Below, piece by piece: positions 25,241-38,050 of a DNA stretch of 64,000 nucleotides (its first letter is position 1; each line of letters opens with the position of its first letter). The stretch is from positions 546,880 through 610,879 of the forward strand of contig MU394072.1 of assembly GCA_022578605.1 (NCBI GenBank), given 5' to 3'. This stretch comes from Camillea tinctor. Its lineage: Eukaryota > Ascomycota > Sordariomycetes > Xylariales > Xylariaceae. The notes beneath the pieces are model-generated. The model did no database searches. It saw nothing but the letters and a program-made list of their open reading frames with translations, and had not been told where the DNA came from. Position numbers and translations under genes: made by a program.

Positions 25241-28200
25241 GTGGTGTTAAAAGTTAAATGTTTAAATAAACAATTTAGGTTAGTGGCATAGCTAGCAAAA
25301 GCGATTGCTATGTAGAGCAGCTTTTTTGCTAGGATGACACAGACTTAAGCATAATCCTGCTTTTTTTCCATGACCATCCCCTTAGTTAACTACGAATTAC
25401 TTACCTACTGTAGTCGGGGATCCGTCACCCTTCTTCGACAGGTTGGAGCTTGGTGGAGCACGGACGGACCGGGTAACTATTTCGAGAGACTTACAGCAGT
25501 AGCGTCGTGATGAATAGATAGAGATGGATGGCGTGTCGTCTCGAAGGCTTCCGGGGCTCCTCGTCGAGAGCCCCAGGAACTGGGTGTGATACCGGGACAA
25601 CTGTGGGTTTTATTCGTTTCTTCACGAGTAATATATCATTACATGAAGCTTCAGGAGTTACTACGATATTGTTTCGAGATATGTATAATGGCAATGATAG
25701 AAGTAGAAGATACATATGATGTTGGAAGAAAATGGGATATTCCTGTGTAAAGTATACAACGACTAACTGTTTGCGTATCTCGAGTTCAAGTCCCTCGTGC
25801 CACTTCATTCTTCAGCAACATAATGAAGATTGTCTAGTTATCCTATCTTGTATCCTCCCTCCCTTTTTTTTTCTCGGGCCGCAAACGCTAATAATTGAAA
25901 TTCTAGGGCTTCACAGTTGCCACGATCGATTAAGTTCCTCACTGTGAATGTAAAGATCAACTTTGTTGTTTCCTTAGAAGTCTTGTACATGGAGGTTTCA
26001 ACGTTGCCAGTTCCCCCGAGTAGATGTCATAGCGATTCTAAACACATTAGTATTCATTGGATGTGTATGGTATTCGTGACACATGTATTTGCCTTTTTCC
26101 CCCTATAGGCTGAAGCTAGACACTCATAGATTCTCTACTGCCTATCTACTATTAATTGTAGTCTTCTTACAAATAATACTGGATTCTATTGCGAGCTTGC
26201 TTATTCTAACCAGTTACAAACGATAATCAACTTGAGACGGATTCCCGCCAGGGTGTCCCCTTGGAGCTTGATGCATTTCTTTCTTTTCTCTTGAACAGGT
26301 TTCTAATGCCTTCATAACTGGGTCTGTATCAGCAGACTGAAAAAGTTTTGTAAAAGTTTCCCACGCTGGGGCATATGTATATTGAATCCTTCTAGTTTTA
26401 GACCCGAAACATACTCGGAGGAGATACAGGCATAGAGCATACTTGGAATAGAGTGGTTGTATGATGTACGAAGTAGATCTTGAAACACATACGTATATCA
26501 GTAAATATATCACCCGGTGCAAATTTATTGTTCTCATGCCATTATTTGGTTGTCATTGTGACCAATTAAGATGATCTTTGAGGGAATGTCAAGAACCCTG
26601 CTTTACACTAGACAAATTTGATAACATGGGTAAGTGTAGAGGCTGCTCAGTTGAAGCTATGATATTAGATTCTTTGTACCTAATGTTCAGCTGAAAATCC
26701 TTAGAATTACTTATGTGTTAGCTTATACTATAAGGTGCTATGTTATCATGCGTAGCCCCCATCTTCCTATAGACAAACCTAGGCGATTGCGGCGCGAAGA
26801 TAGAGAACTGGGATGTTGGCGGCACTAGACAATGACTTGTGAGTTATGCCCCGGTGGTTCAACGAGGGCTAATTGGATTAGCCTCTTAACGTATAGGTAA
26901 TAGTACGGAGGTGAAGCGGAAAGATTCCTTGACTGGCCGGGGGCGGTGGATCTTAACAAAAAAGAAACCCTATCTATTGAAAAGACAATATCTTGAAGTA
27001 GAGGAAGGTTATCTGAGAAGATAGAAGATGCAAGAAAGAAGACCATAGATTGAAAACAAAATCTCTCTCTTTCCCCCCTTTTCTATATTTCTTTCTTCTT
27101 TTTTATTTTTGATCAAATGAAACCACTTAGTGGTATGTTCTAGATTTCAACAGATAAAATATCATGAGTTTGTATTAATATCTGAAGGTTATGCTATCTA
27201 ATCACAGTGCTTTGTGACTTCTAATATCTAATCCCTTTTCCACACAAATAATACTATTAGCAGGTCATGTGAAATAAAACAAGACAAGCCCTGGCTCGAG
27301 CATGCATAACTCATGACGTATGCTATATGCTAGCATGAATGTGAGCGGAAATGGGAAAGATTCTAGAAGGCGAGGTAGAAACGAAAATAATCATAAAAAT
27401 AAAATAGATTAAAACAATTGGAAAGAAAAATAAAGGAAGAAAAACTAAACAATTAATATTAGAGCCTTGCCAACTACCTTGGAAGGCCGTACTTACTGGT
27501 GAAAACGTATGTAATAAAGCGTCAAGGGGGTTTAACATCACCGTTATTTGCCAGGGATATTCCCGCCTAGGAGGTAATCTATCTGTCGATTTCCATGCCA
27601 TTTATTCTCCATTATTTCGAGGAGTCACTCGTATATTGCCCAGAAGAAGTTGGATCTCGTCCTGTCTAGACCAGCTACGCCTCACTCTATGTCATCTCTA
27701 TACGGAGCCTCCTGCCTACATGTATATAATCTATCTATAAGACACCTAGTCACGATATCCGCAACGATATCCGGAATTTAAATATGCTTAATATCTCGTA
27801 ATGAACATCCTACCCACAGTGCTCTCCTATTCAAAATGTTCCTAAAGAGGTATCTACCTCACCTATAGCCTAGGACAGCCATACCACCAACCGAATTCAT
27901 GGTATCTAAGCCAAGTCTAATAACGACATCGGCAAGCAACGTAAAGGGCGATTGGCAAGGATTCAAGAGACCGCATACAGGCCCAACCCCTGAATGATGA
28001 TGTTTAGCGTCCCCGTCACCAGGTTACCTCGCCGATGCTCCCCACCACATCAAAACGCATTGATCAAAGTACAAATTCAATACAAAATGTTTTTTTTTCT
28101 ATTAAGCTTGGACCTCTTTTCGACTGCAAAGACAAGAAAAAAAATGACAGTATGGAAGTTGTATGCCCTATTTCATCCTTATTGGCTTTTTGTTTCTTCT

Positions 28201-30000
28201 CACTCACTTCGCCTCACTCCTCCTTCTTTCTATGGAACCCCCGGCGCACATCTGTTTTATAACCCATCACTTCCGACAAATCCACAGCCGCAACTAATTG
28301 TATTCCAGGGGCTTGACCGGTACATATATGTTATATTATGTTAACTTAGTTTTGTTGATACGCGTGTAGCTGGGGGCTATATATGCTACATAGTATTTTA
28401 TATGCCATCCCGGTTACCGGGTACGACTTTGAGTGTTACCGCCCTGCACATAATACCTAGCTAGTCCCTCGAGATATATCCACAAGGGAAGGGGTGGAAG
28501 GGGGTCTATAGTGGCCCGGGTGTCTAGGCGGGTTAGGTTTCTCGCTTAGCAATCCGAGGTTATAAGGAGAAGATCAAGAAAAACAAAAATCAATAAAAAT
28601 CAAAATCAAATCAAATAAACCCATAAAACCCCGAGTGATAGAGTGTGACAGGACCGCGATAGGACCTCTAAATGTCATCCTTCATCAGCCCATTGCACGA
28701 TGATCATCACCAGCTTTTTCCCGTCACACGGGTAGTCCCTATGTGCTTGGATCGCACGTATAAAATGGTTATCATGATTCATGAGCCTCTTCCTACTCCG
28801 CTCCCCCTTTCCACCCCTTCTTCCCGCGGAAGAAGGCTGTTTAGAGCCGTGGATATTAGCTCGCTTTGTACTGATGGGCTCTTCACTAGTTTCTCGTGCC
28901 GCTTGTCATCGTCGTGCTAGTGTTAGCACTACCTAGACTAGGAAGTTGGAGCGACCTAATTGTGTCAAAGCGTAGGTAAGCATAGAAAAAATTCAATGAA
29001 TAAATCAAAAAGAGGTGATAACCTTGCAACAAGCGGCCTTGGGTCCGAAGGGGAGGGGGAGGGGGGAAGAAATGGGCTCTTCCCGATGCCTCAATGGTGT
29101 AAATACGAATTCCGCCCTGGGACATTATGGTAAACTTGCAATTGGCATATGTAGAAGCCCGGCTAACTTTCCCTGTTGTGTTATCTCCCCTTCCCCATCC
29201 CATCCTATCCGCCCCCGGTCCTGGACTGTCACCGGATATAAGATAGACGAGACGGGTGAGTGTGTACGTAAGTAGTCATCCATGTGTTCCGTGCTTAGAG
29301 ACATCTTTGCTATTGTCTATCCAATTTTTTGACATGTGCTTGTGATTACTCTGCTGTGAAAACGTTCCCGAAGATGATGTTATACAAAAGGTATCACGGG
29401 AAATTTCTCCATACCTCCCAGGCTATCCATCCTTTCCACTCCCCAGCTCCCCCCATCCCCTCCCTTTTGTATGTACTTTTGTATGCTGGAGCCAGAGGAT
29501 CTTGTGATCATCGATATCGAAGAGGGCAAGTAGGCCGTGATGAGCAGGGCAGTCTAGATACTTACATAACCCCGTCAACCCGAGGGGATGACGGCCACCG
29601 AAAATAGAAACAAAAGAAATTTGATGGACGACGATGATCTACCTAGTTGTGGCCTTAGCCAACCTGCCCAGGACAGAGCTCTAGGCCCGAGTAGAATTTT
29701 TGGTAACAGCCTCTCGGATGCGTGGAAAGCACAACCGCGAGGTGGGCAGAAGAAAGACCATGCAGAATGTCCACTCTTCCATCCCCCCCCCTTCCCTTGT
29801 CTGTGGCAGCCGTATCAAGTACTCTCCGAGACCTGAACCCAGAACCCTTTCACAGCCCCAAGAGCATCCTCGCCTCATCTTTGTGTAACAACCTAGTTAG
29901 ATCAGACGGCGTCGTTGCCATATAGTACTCTGTGCTTTTCTCTTAAATAAAGACAGACCAGACGTGTTGATCTCGATCTCGGACTTCCTGGTCCTCCCAA
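25241..30000. other. Region without a supported gene, between the AT-rich block and an assembly gap
   Basis: About 4.8 kb of mixed composition. Short open frames on both strands have no recognisable domain. The part next to the block (25241-25400) shares the ten-base word gcaaaagcga (25295-25304) with a hairpin at 32322-32380. An isolated tRNA T-arm-like piece at 25770-25800 lacks the rest of a tRNA. The sequence ends in a G homopolymer at the gap. Confidence 0.4.
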
Positions 30001-30146
30001 GGGGGGGGGGGGGGGGGGGGGNNNNNNNNNNGTGTTTTATTTTTTTTTTTTTTCTGCTTGTTTGTTTTTTCCCAACATCGGGTGGTTGGTTTTTTTAACC
30101 CCCCCCCCCCCCCCCCGACACCCCCCCCCCCCCCCCCCCCCCCCCC
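30001..30146. other. Assembly gap (10 N) flanked by G and C homopolymers
   Basis: A G-run (30002-30021) leads into ten N (30022-30031). After a short T-rich stretch there are two long C-runs (about 30100-30117 and 30121-30146). Such homopolymers at a scaffold join are typical of sequencing or assembly artefacts, so linkage across this point is not proven and bases here should not be read as biology. Confidence 0.9.
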
Positions 30147-33100
30147 TGCTACCCGAGCGAGAAAACTGATACGTTCCCCTGGGTTACGGGAAACCGCTAA
30201 GGGCGCTCTCAGCCGCGCTTCCCAGTCCTGACCCGAGCCAGGTACACGACGGATGGCGTCTTAAATACTACGCTGCTCCAGAGCCCCAGCGGGGCGCTTT
30301 GGTCTAGAGGTCCTCCCTCCTCCCCGGGAGTGCCGACCTGCTCAGCTGGGACACGTTAGTAATCAATTGGGTTACATTTGTGACGCGACTTGTGCGGTTG
30401 TCGTTATGTGTTGGCTGAGCGTGGCGAGATCTATAGTCGAAAATGTGCCTGTAGAGAAATATTCTCCCTGTGCCACCCCTTTCTTCCTCTACTTTTTTTT
30501 TTCCCCGAGTTCAACGAAAAAGGGACCGGACCGAGCAAAGTCTGTGAGAGGCTATGGGTTGTGTATAGGAGGAGGTGCTCATTGCACGGTACTGTGAACG
30601 TAAGGCTTGAAGCGCTTGGAGCCGCAGCGTGCGATCCCAACGGTTGGTAGTGTCTGTCCCCCTCCCCCATTTCCCGAGATGTGAAGCGCACTATCGAATA
30701 CTCTGCAGCCTTTGAGATAGACGGCGTCTTGACTCTCCCACTCGGTCCTCTCTCTGGCCCTTTCTCCTTTCAGCTTCCCGAGTTCGGTATTTCGTCTAAT
30801 TTCTTTTCCCATATAGCCTGGGTTAGGTATATCATACAGGAAAAAAGGTTTTTCTTTTTTCATTATTTTTTATTTATTTCATTTATTTGATTTTATTTAA
30901 TTTTGTTCTTTGCTAACATAATCCTCACCGCATCTTCAGAGTTAGATTGTCCTGCCTATATTGGTTGGGAAGTATGTATGTGAAGGCCGACTTTTTGGGT
31001 TTAATGGTTGAGATATAGGGTAGTATAGTGTGGTGTTGTTGCCATGGAGATACTTTGCAGATACTAGTCAAAACCCAACCCAACTCGGCCCAACCCCCTA
31101 AATGATTATCTAATTTTGAAACCGTGGGCTCGTGGGCTAAGAAGAGGTGCAACATTGCTTATGTGCTTACTACAGTAGCAGAATAATTGTAGATATGACT
31201 GTTACCAATTTAGAATGTAATAAAGAGTAGTACAGTGATGTGTTAACCTGGTGAAACAAAGTGAATACATCCGCTGACCACGAATCATCTTAATACCTTA
31301 ATCTTGTTGTATTACGAGAGCTAGTTGTACAATATTGAGACCCAGACATACTTGCAGGACAACTAGTGAGAAATGCATATTCTACTACATAGCTGTCATA
31401 TATCACAAAGTACACTGTAATATACATACCTATATATCTTCCCCTATCTCAGAGCCATATAACCTCGGTGTATGATGCCTCCTATATAACATGCCTGTAG
31501 TATCAAACATGCCTAGCCACGGATATATGCGTTTAGGTAAGCGAGTCTATAGCAACGCGCTCTTATCAACGCTATGTCCTAGTTAGTAATGATAGTCATC
31601 TTCAACATGAGACTCTGCCGTAATCTGGAGTGTCTGCCCTCATATGATATGTCTCTGCCATAGCTAATTCCCGAGAGTCTCTTTACAAATACGAGCGCCC
31701 AACTATCGTGTTGTTATGGTGCGGTTGTAAGATCTACGAAGCGGAAGAGCGATAGAATGCTAGCCGAGAGGCCATAAGTAAGGGGCTTGTGTAGATATTC
31801 AAATAGGAATACCCGTCCATATTTTATTCGTGCCCTGCATACAGTAAAACCAATGCAATATAGCATGGTGTCAGGTAGCTAACTTCTTCGAGAAGGAATA
31901 TAGACAACGTTTTGTCGGTTAAGGAGCTAATATGACCGAGCCATCCCAATGGCTTATACCATCTAATAATTTTGGCCTCTCGTATCTAACTTTCGCCCCC
32001 CTATCTCCTGCTTCTGCTGCATATCTGCCTCGGACCGAGATTTCAATACTTGCATGAATAAAACAAAAAGGGAAAAAAGCGTGTCAAAGATATCATATCA
32101 TATGAAGCAACTAGAAATAAAGATACCTAGGGTAGAGCGAGAAACATTTATTTTACTGTATAGGACGCGTATTAGTTGCTAGGAGCTAGTATTATCCTCC
32201 ACCATAAGACTACGATAAATCATTTGGTAGCTAGGTTTGAAGTGTTGGATTTGGGCTCTAGCATTATGCCTCCCCCCTTTCATACTAGGAGATAGGTAAA
32301 CAACAATGTAAGCACCTTATGTGTGGCAAAAGCGAACGCTAATTGCCGAAGGGCAATTAGCCCCTATATAGTACGCCACATTACGCGAGGCCATCATGCT
32401 ATTATACCACTAAGTTTAGCTACAGCAGTGTATATCCAGTCATGATGCCTCTCTTGACAGCCAGAAGGGGTAAACAGTAGCTGTTGCGCGAAGAGCTAAA
32501 ACTGGAGGTACACGTTGACGTAGGACATACATGCAAGTAGGTTCTTTGTTTCCTAGGAACACCTGTACATCCATGCCCAAACATTCGCTGAGTTCTTGAT
32601 GACTAGATCCATGCTGCCTTCTATTCTCTTTCTCTCACCGTAACTTCCTAGGCGTACAAAAATACAGGTTGCCTACCATCTCTCTCCTCCCCTTCCCCTC
32701 CCTCTCCCTCTCCCTTCCTCTTTTATTAAGATCGAGACGAAACTATTCACATTTGGCTCATAGAAAGGAGTTGAACCAAATCACTTTCCAATATTGTTTC
32801 TCTATCGCCAGTAATTATATTGGTATTATATAATTTACGTGTTTTCTCCAACAACCTGTGACAGTTCAAGTAGTGAAAGCAAGATGTATTGTATAGTATC
32901 TTCAAGATCGTGCGATCTTAAAGGTTAGACTTTTATATTGTACACAGTGCTAATATGTAATATATACGGTATAGTGTAACATAACCCGTCCGAGCAAAGC
33001 AGTGTATTTACTTGATAGAAATATATTTTATTGGTATATAAACATTATTGCTAATTACTTAGACTTAAGACCATTATGGCCCCATATAATAGTTCTTCAA

Positions 33101-33879
33101 ATGTATCGTTTTACTTTGCCCTTAAGCCTTTACTAACATTTCAATCTGATGTTTATAACAATTTGTTAACCCTAAACCTCTGTTTAATAACTACTATATG
33201 GAATCACGCCTTTATATTAATATACTCATATGTAAAACCCCTTTGTTATTGACAATGGCTTATGAGCTTCGAAGTTGAATAAAGATGAACACCTAATACT
33301 TACTTACCTCTCTTATACGTCCATAACATGTCATTCCCCTCAACTCTCACCTGAAAGGGAGATAGGGACTAATAGTATTATCATCACAACCACAATTACA
33401 CAGACCAACGTAAACAGCATCATATAATACCACCACTCGATTAATATCTGTGTAATGCAACCGAAATACGGCACTTAATAGGTATACACAAATCCCGAGT
33501 AGTTCGCGAACGAAGTACGGAAACCAGCAAGGACTGAACAATCTTGCTTGCGCAACCTCTATGTGTCTGCTTGTTTACTTTCCTCCCTGCCCCGATTATC
33601 GCACTAGGAAGTAAAGAAACCCAGACACTACAGCGCCATCTTGCCCTTCTTTTTTCTACTCGCGATATATAATATGCCAAATCATAATTAAACTTGACAG
33701 ATACCACGCTTGCTTCCACAAATGTTCAAGGGAATCTATCATCCCTGTTTTCCCTTCCTTTATTAGCAATTGAAATCTTGGGTCTATGATAGTGCATTTA
33801 GAGAACAGGTGGTCGTTGTCGTATCATAAATCGAAATAGCGGCTCCGAATTAGTGAGAAGAGCGAGATGTGGCTAGTGT
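30147..33879. other. Region without a supported gene, downstream of the Argonaute gene
   Basis: No coding region is supported. The segment 31400-32620 reads like decayed repeat DNA in mixed frames with many stops. It carries a nested inverted repeat at 32322-32380. The stretch next to 33880 would hold the Argonaute 3' UTR. Confidence 0.4.
32322..32380. repeat. Nested inverted repeat (possible MITE or transposon end)
   Basis: The inner arms gctaattgcc (32338-32347) and ggcaattagc (32352-32361) are perfect 10-base complements around a 4-base loop. The outer arms tgtggc (32322-32327) and gccaca (32375-32380) are perfect 6-base complements. The whole could fold as a two-step hairpin of 59 bases. 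Its surroundings hold no gene. Confidence 0.6.
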
Positions 33880-36800
33880 TCAAATGTAGTACATTGAATC
33901 CTGGATGTCGGGATGGACGGGTCGCGACACTATAGTTTCCTGGCTACCACTTACACTGGACTGAGTATCAGAGCGGTCAAAGAGGTCCGCGAGGTATACT
34001 CGCTGTCGGGTGCAGAGAATGTCTGCATAATACGCAGGAGGACAGATGCTCACTGCCTTAGTAGCTCTCCCGAATAGATGGCACATGTCGAAAGTCAACT
34101 TCTCGAGTCCGTTCGCTGCTTCATTGCCTAGTGCCCCACGGAAGACTTCGTCCAATAGAACAGTGTAATGGGCCGGCCGCGAAGTCCCTTGGATTCCCTT
34201 GTGCGCGGTCAGGAAGAAGTCCCATATGTTGGCTTGGGTGACGCCACGGTCGACCACAGTGCCATTCTTGATGTTGCGCGAGTTGACCATATTATTTGGG
34301 TCAGTTGGGTAAAACCTTGTCTGGTGGCGCTTGACGGATACGATAATGGCGATTTTCGGCTTCATAGTAGCTGGATAAGTTTTGCGACAAGCCTCCCGAA
34401 TACGAGGTAGCTCTTTGTCCAGGACTTGGGAGAATTGTCCTTCAGACACACCATCGCGGAAGATGATGATATTGTTTGGCAGTTGGTTTTTATTAAACTT
34501 CTGCCATAACCTTAAACGCCCGACAAACCTCTCTTCCAACAGCTCATTCAGCATTTCGACCCGCCCAGCTTGCGCCCATGCAGTGGCAGGCCACTGGCCT
34601 AGGGATTTGTCGATACTGGAAACTATTCCTACTAGACTGGGAAGGCCTTCCGACTTGCCGGCCAGGTTGGTGGGATGTGTTACATCGTAACCCACCACCA
34701 TGGTTTTGCCGTCCTTGATGATGTTGACATCTCTCTCAAGTTGATGATTGATGCCTCCCATTTTCAAATTCACCTTAAGTCCCAAATTGGCGTAAAGCTG
34801 CTGGTCTCCCGGTCTTTTGAGCAAGTTGGCTTCTAGAACGTTCACGGTGTGGAATCCGTACTCGACATCCGCTAGCAACTTGACAGCATTGTAATAGGCG
34901 GTATCCGTCTTCCTGCCCGGGAGGACAACGAACACAAACTGGACGTTATGTGTCTTTTTCATTCGCTGAAAGGTAGGTCTGATCTCGTCTATTGGTGCGT
35001 GCAGATTGCGAACGGTGACCTTAGCGCCTGCCTCCAAAGGTTGTGAGGCGATCTTGAGACCCATTGATCGCATAAAGTCCACCCACCCGTTCACCTCCCT
35101 CCTAACCTCATCGGATCTTCCGTGGCCCCGAGTATCGATGTGAACCCATGCCCATCTAATTATATCTTTACCGGAGGTAAAGAATCGGACTTGCTTCATA
35201 TTCCAACCGCCTTCGAACACATTGACGAGTTCCTTAGCCAACTTTAGGTTGATATAAAGGATCCTCGGTGGTGGCAGTTCGCGGCCGTTGACTGTCAATA
35301 GCGTCTTGTCCACGTTGATTCCAAATTCGGTCTAAATCAGATTAGTACATCGGAACGAAATGTAAGCGGTAAAACTACTAACCAGAGTCTTGTTTCCATC
35401 TAGCTCGAGACAACGGCGACCCATAGTGAATATGGACGTAGCATTAGCCACAGGTGACCGACAGGAGAAATTGATCATGTCTCTCGTTTCATCCGGGGTG
35501 GTCTTTCGCATCACTGGCTGCCCTTGGACGACTTTCAGAAGCTCTGCAGGCATATAGACGGCATTATTTCTGCCACCGACATTGATGAGGGGTAGATTTG
35601 GATTAGGAGTGTAGCCATATTTTTTCACATAGAAGTCAGAAACAGTGGCGTACGCGTTTGCTGCTAGTCCACTAGGAACGTTTTTGCCGTCTAGGTAGAA
35701 AGACACCGACTTTGGGCCTGCACCGAGCTGTGGGACTTTCGGTCGTTTCTCCCTGCCACCGTCGGACTTATCGGCGAGGCCAACGACCGTTTTTTGAACC
35801 ACTCGAAAATCATTAAGATTAGTGCCATTGAACTGCTTAGCTCGCACTCGGAGCCCTGATAAGCATTTGTGAAGTTGTTGAGGGCCACCCTCATACCGGG
35901 CTATGAAATCCGATAAAAGTCCATGTGGGGGCGCAAGGGTCTTGAATACAGCGTGAGAAACGTTTGCATTCAGAAGGATTCGTCCAGTCGCTGGACGTGC
36001 GCTCTGAAAGTACCCGCGTATGATTGAATTGAGATCTGGGTAACCCAACTGGCACGTCTCATTGGGTTCATTTAGGGGGAAAAACCGAGAACCCCCTGAA
36101 GACACATTATCATTCTTGCGAGCGTGGTAGCCTGTGATAACTGTGACAGCGTCAATTGCATCCGCAAACCTAGGGAACTTTTCATCTTCGCTCGGGTCAT
36201 TGAAGGTGTTTAGGTATGCGAGCATTTCGACAAGACGAGCATCCATAGGTCCAGTAAATGTGACCTCATACTCGTCATTCTTCCCTTCCACTGTGTACGG
36301 TACCTTGTATATCTTCGACTCGTTCAGGGGGAGTGGTGTCAGAGAGATAACTTGGCCCTTATACTCTGTGGCAAGGGGTATATATTTGCCGTTGCAGACC
36401 ATTGCTAGCGCGTCCTTGACGACTTGTTCACGTTTGCGACCTTTCGCTTCGTCACCCGGTTTAGGACCTGTCTTTTTTGATTTCCTAGACTTCTCCCCGC
36501 CTTGTGCTTTCTCTTCTCCCTCCTTCACTTTCTTGTCGATTCTCTTGACGGTCAGAGAGTATTTGAATATAGGTTGAGATTTGACATTGAGCTTGAAATA
36601 ATTGGTCCAAAGAGTGACCGGTTTACCAGCTGTGCCATAAGCAGGGCGAAAGGGGAATAATTCATCTGTCTGCGGCTGTGTGGCCTTGGTCTTCGAGAGC
36701 TGGACACCTCCCATTTTGGTTGTGAGGCTCTTGGCGGCCTGTTGGGAGATAATCTTGTTCTCCAGATTAGTTATCGTTTGGTCAGGGGCAGGTGCCCTTT

Positions 36801-37179
36801 GCCCAGAAGGCCTATAAAATCTGTTAGCAACATGTCCTTCCCAATGGTAGACAACTAGTTAGAGAGAAGAAAAGAGGGTCACGAACATGAAGACTTCAGT
36901 CTCGCCTTCAAATTTGCCACCACGGCCACCACGGCCACCACCCCTACCTCCACCTCTCCCCCGGCCTCCGCCATAATCACCCCCGCCTCTCCCTCCACGT
37001 CCGCCATAGTCACCTCCACCTCTTCCTCCACGCCCCCCACCTGAATCTCCTCTGAACCCCGAAAAGGTAGCACCCCCACCGCCTCCGCCGCCTCCGCCGC
37101 CTCCACGGCCACGGCCACGGTCTCCTCCACGACCACGTCCCCGGTCACCTCGGAAGCCACCTCTCCCTCTATCTGACAT
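33880..37179 (-). CDS. Argonaute protein, QDE-2-like, slicer residues intact (3 exons)
   Basis: Model: exons 36887-37179, 35383-36811 and 33880-35331 (- strand), 1057 residues. Intron 1 (75 bases) has a weak donor GTTCGT, a gctaac branch point and acceptor ttttatag. Intron 2 (51 bases) runs GTTAGT to ctgatttag and joins GNKTL to TEFGINVDK. The first 90 residues are RGG/Gly repeats. Then come the N domain with a Lys/Glu insert (about 200-225), the linker (HGLLSDFIARYEGG, about 390), PAZ (about 480-560; VSDFYVKKYGYTPNPNLP), MID (about 680-740) and PIWI. The PIWI tetrad is visible: Asp790 (VVGYDVTHPT), Glu833 (RVEMLNEL), Asp867 (IIIFRDGVSEGQF) and His962 (SRPAHYTVLLDE), so RNA cleavage is expected. 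Argonautes load small RNAs for quelling-type silencing. QDE-2 of Neurospora is 938 residues; the excess is mostly the Gly-rich N terminus. QDE-2 versus its meiotic paralogue SMS-2 cannot be decided by eye. Confidence 0.93.
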
Positions 37180-37842
37180 GATAAATGTCCCAAATATACT
37201 AAACAATTGTATGAGAGAAGGGTGTTGGTTATTATCAACCTGAATACACTGTAGACTGGTTATGCGTAACCTAAACTGTGAATAGGGGCGCGTTCCGAAT
37301 AGGCTGGGTAAGAGAGAGTGTTGACCCGTTATGAGTATCAGACTTTCTCAGTTGTATCGGTTTCTGGTGAGGAATTTGGTGATGTTATTCCCAACTCGAG
37401 GGGGTTTGGGGCCAAAATGATCAAGATGGATCTACTTCTGGTGATTGGTTACAATTCACACAAGACCGCTGATAGTGGGAGAAACAAATGGGGCACAGAC
37501 GAACAACTAGTCGTATCTGGGTAAGGAGGGGTAGTTCCCGCTGTGGAGCACGAATTGACCTTGATGATCAAAGGAATATCAGCAGTTTAGGAGCTGAGGT
37601 AAACAGCAAAGTAGGGTTTTTTTTGGTTTTTTTTTCCCCCCTGCCTGATAAGCGCCTGAGAGACAGAAAGCGAGACCAGAAAATCAAGGAGATTCCAGGA
37701 GAGGTATATATTTGGCCCTGCCGTCTGCAGTACCACTATTGTGTGCTAGGATGGATAGCAAACAAAACCTGTCGGAGCCTCTAGGTGCTATCCCAGTGGT
37801 TACTACGTATGGCTGTAGTCCACAGCACGGTATTTCGGGAAA

Positions 37843-37868
37843 AGGTAGGTAGGTAGGTAGGTAGGTAG
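37843..37868. repeat. (AGGT)n microsatellite
   Basis: Six full AGGT units plus AG, in the upstream region of the Argonaute gene. The same word is scattered singly through many intergenic stretches of this window. Confidence 0.9.
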
Positions 37869-37990
37869 ATATTTAGGGAGCACCTAGATGGTGCTGGCAA
37901 GGTAGTGGTAGATGTCTACCTAGCAGCGTTGATTATTTCTTAGCATAAATGATTATGTAGAAGTTGAGGTCGAGAAGATTGTGTGTGTGT

Positions 37991-38050
37991 GCGAGGAAGA
38001 GAAAGGGGAAGAGAGAAGAGAGAAGAGAGAAAGATGGAGAGAAGAGAACT
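37991..38050. repeat. Purine tract (GAGAAGA repeats)
   Basis: A nearly pure A/G tract with GAGAAGA units, next to a short GT repeat. Low-complexity intergenic sequence. Confidence 0.7.

Noticed and set aside
25770..25800. T-arm-like phrase (gagttcaagtccctcgtgcca)
   Set aside because: The expected 5' acceptor strand and D arm are absent upstream.
27620..28060. Minus-strand frame with protein-like phrases (for example PDIVADIVTRCLIDRLYT) as a decayed gene
   Set aside because: Five stops in about 145 codons is near the chance level, and no family was recognised.
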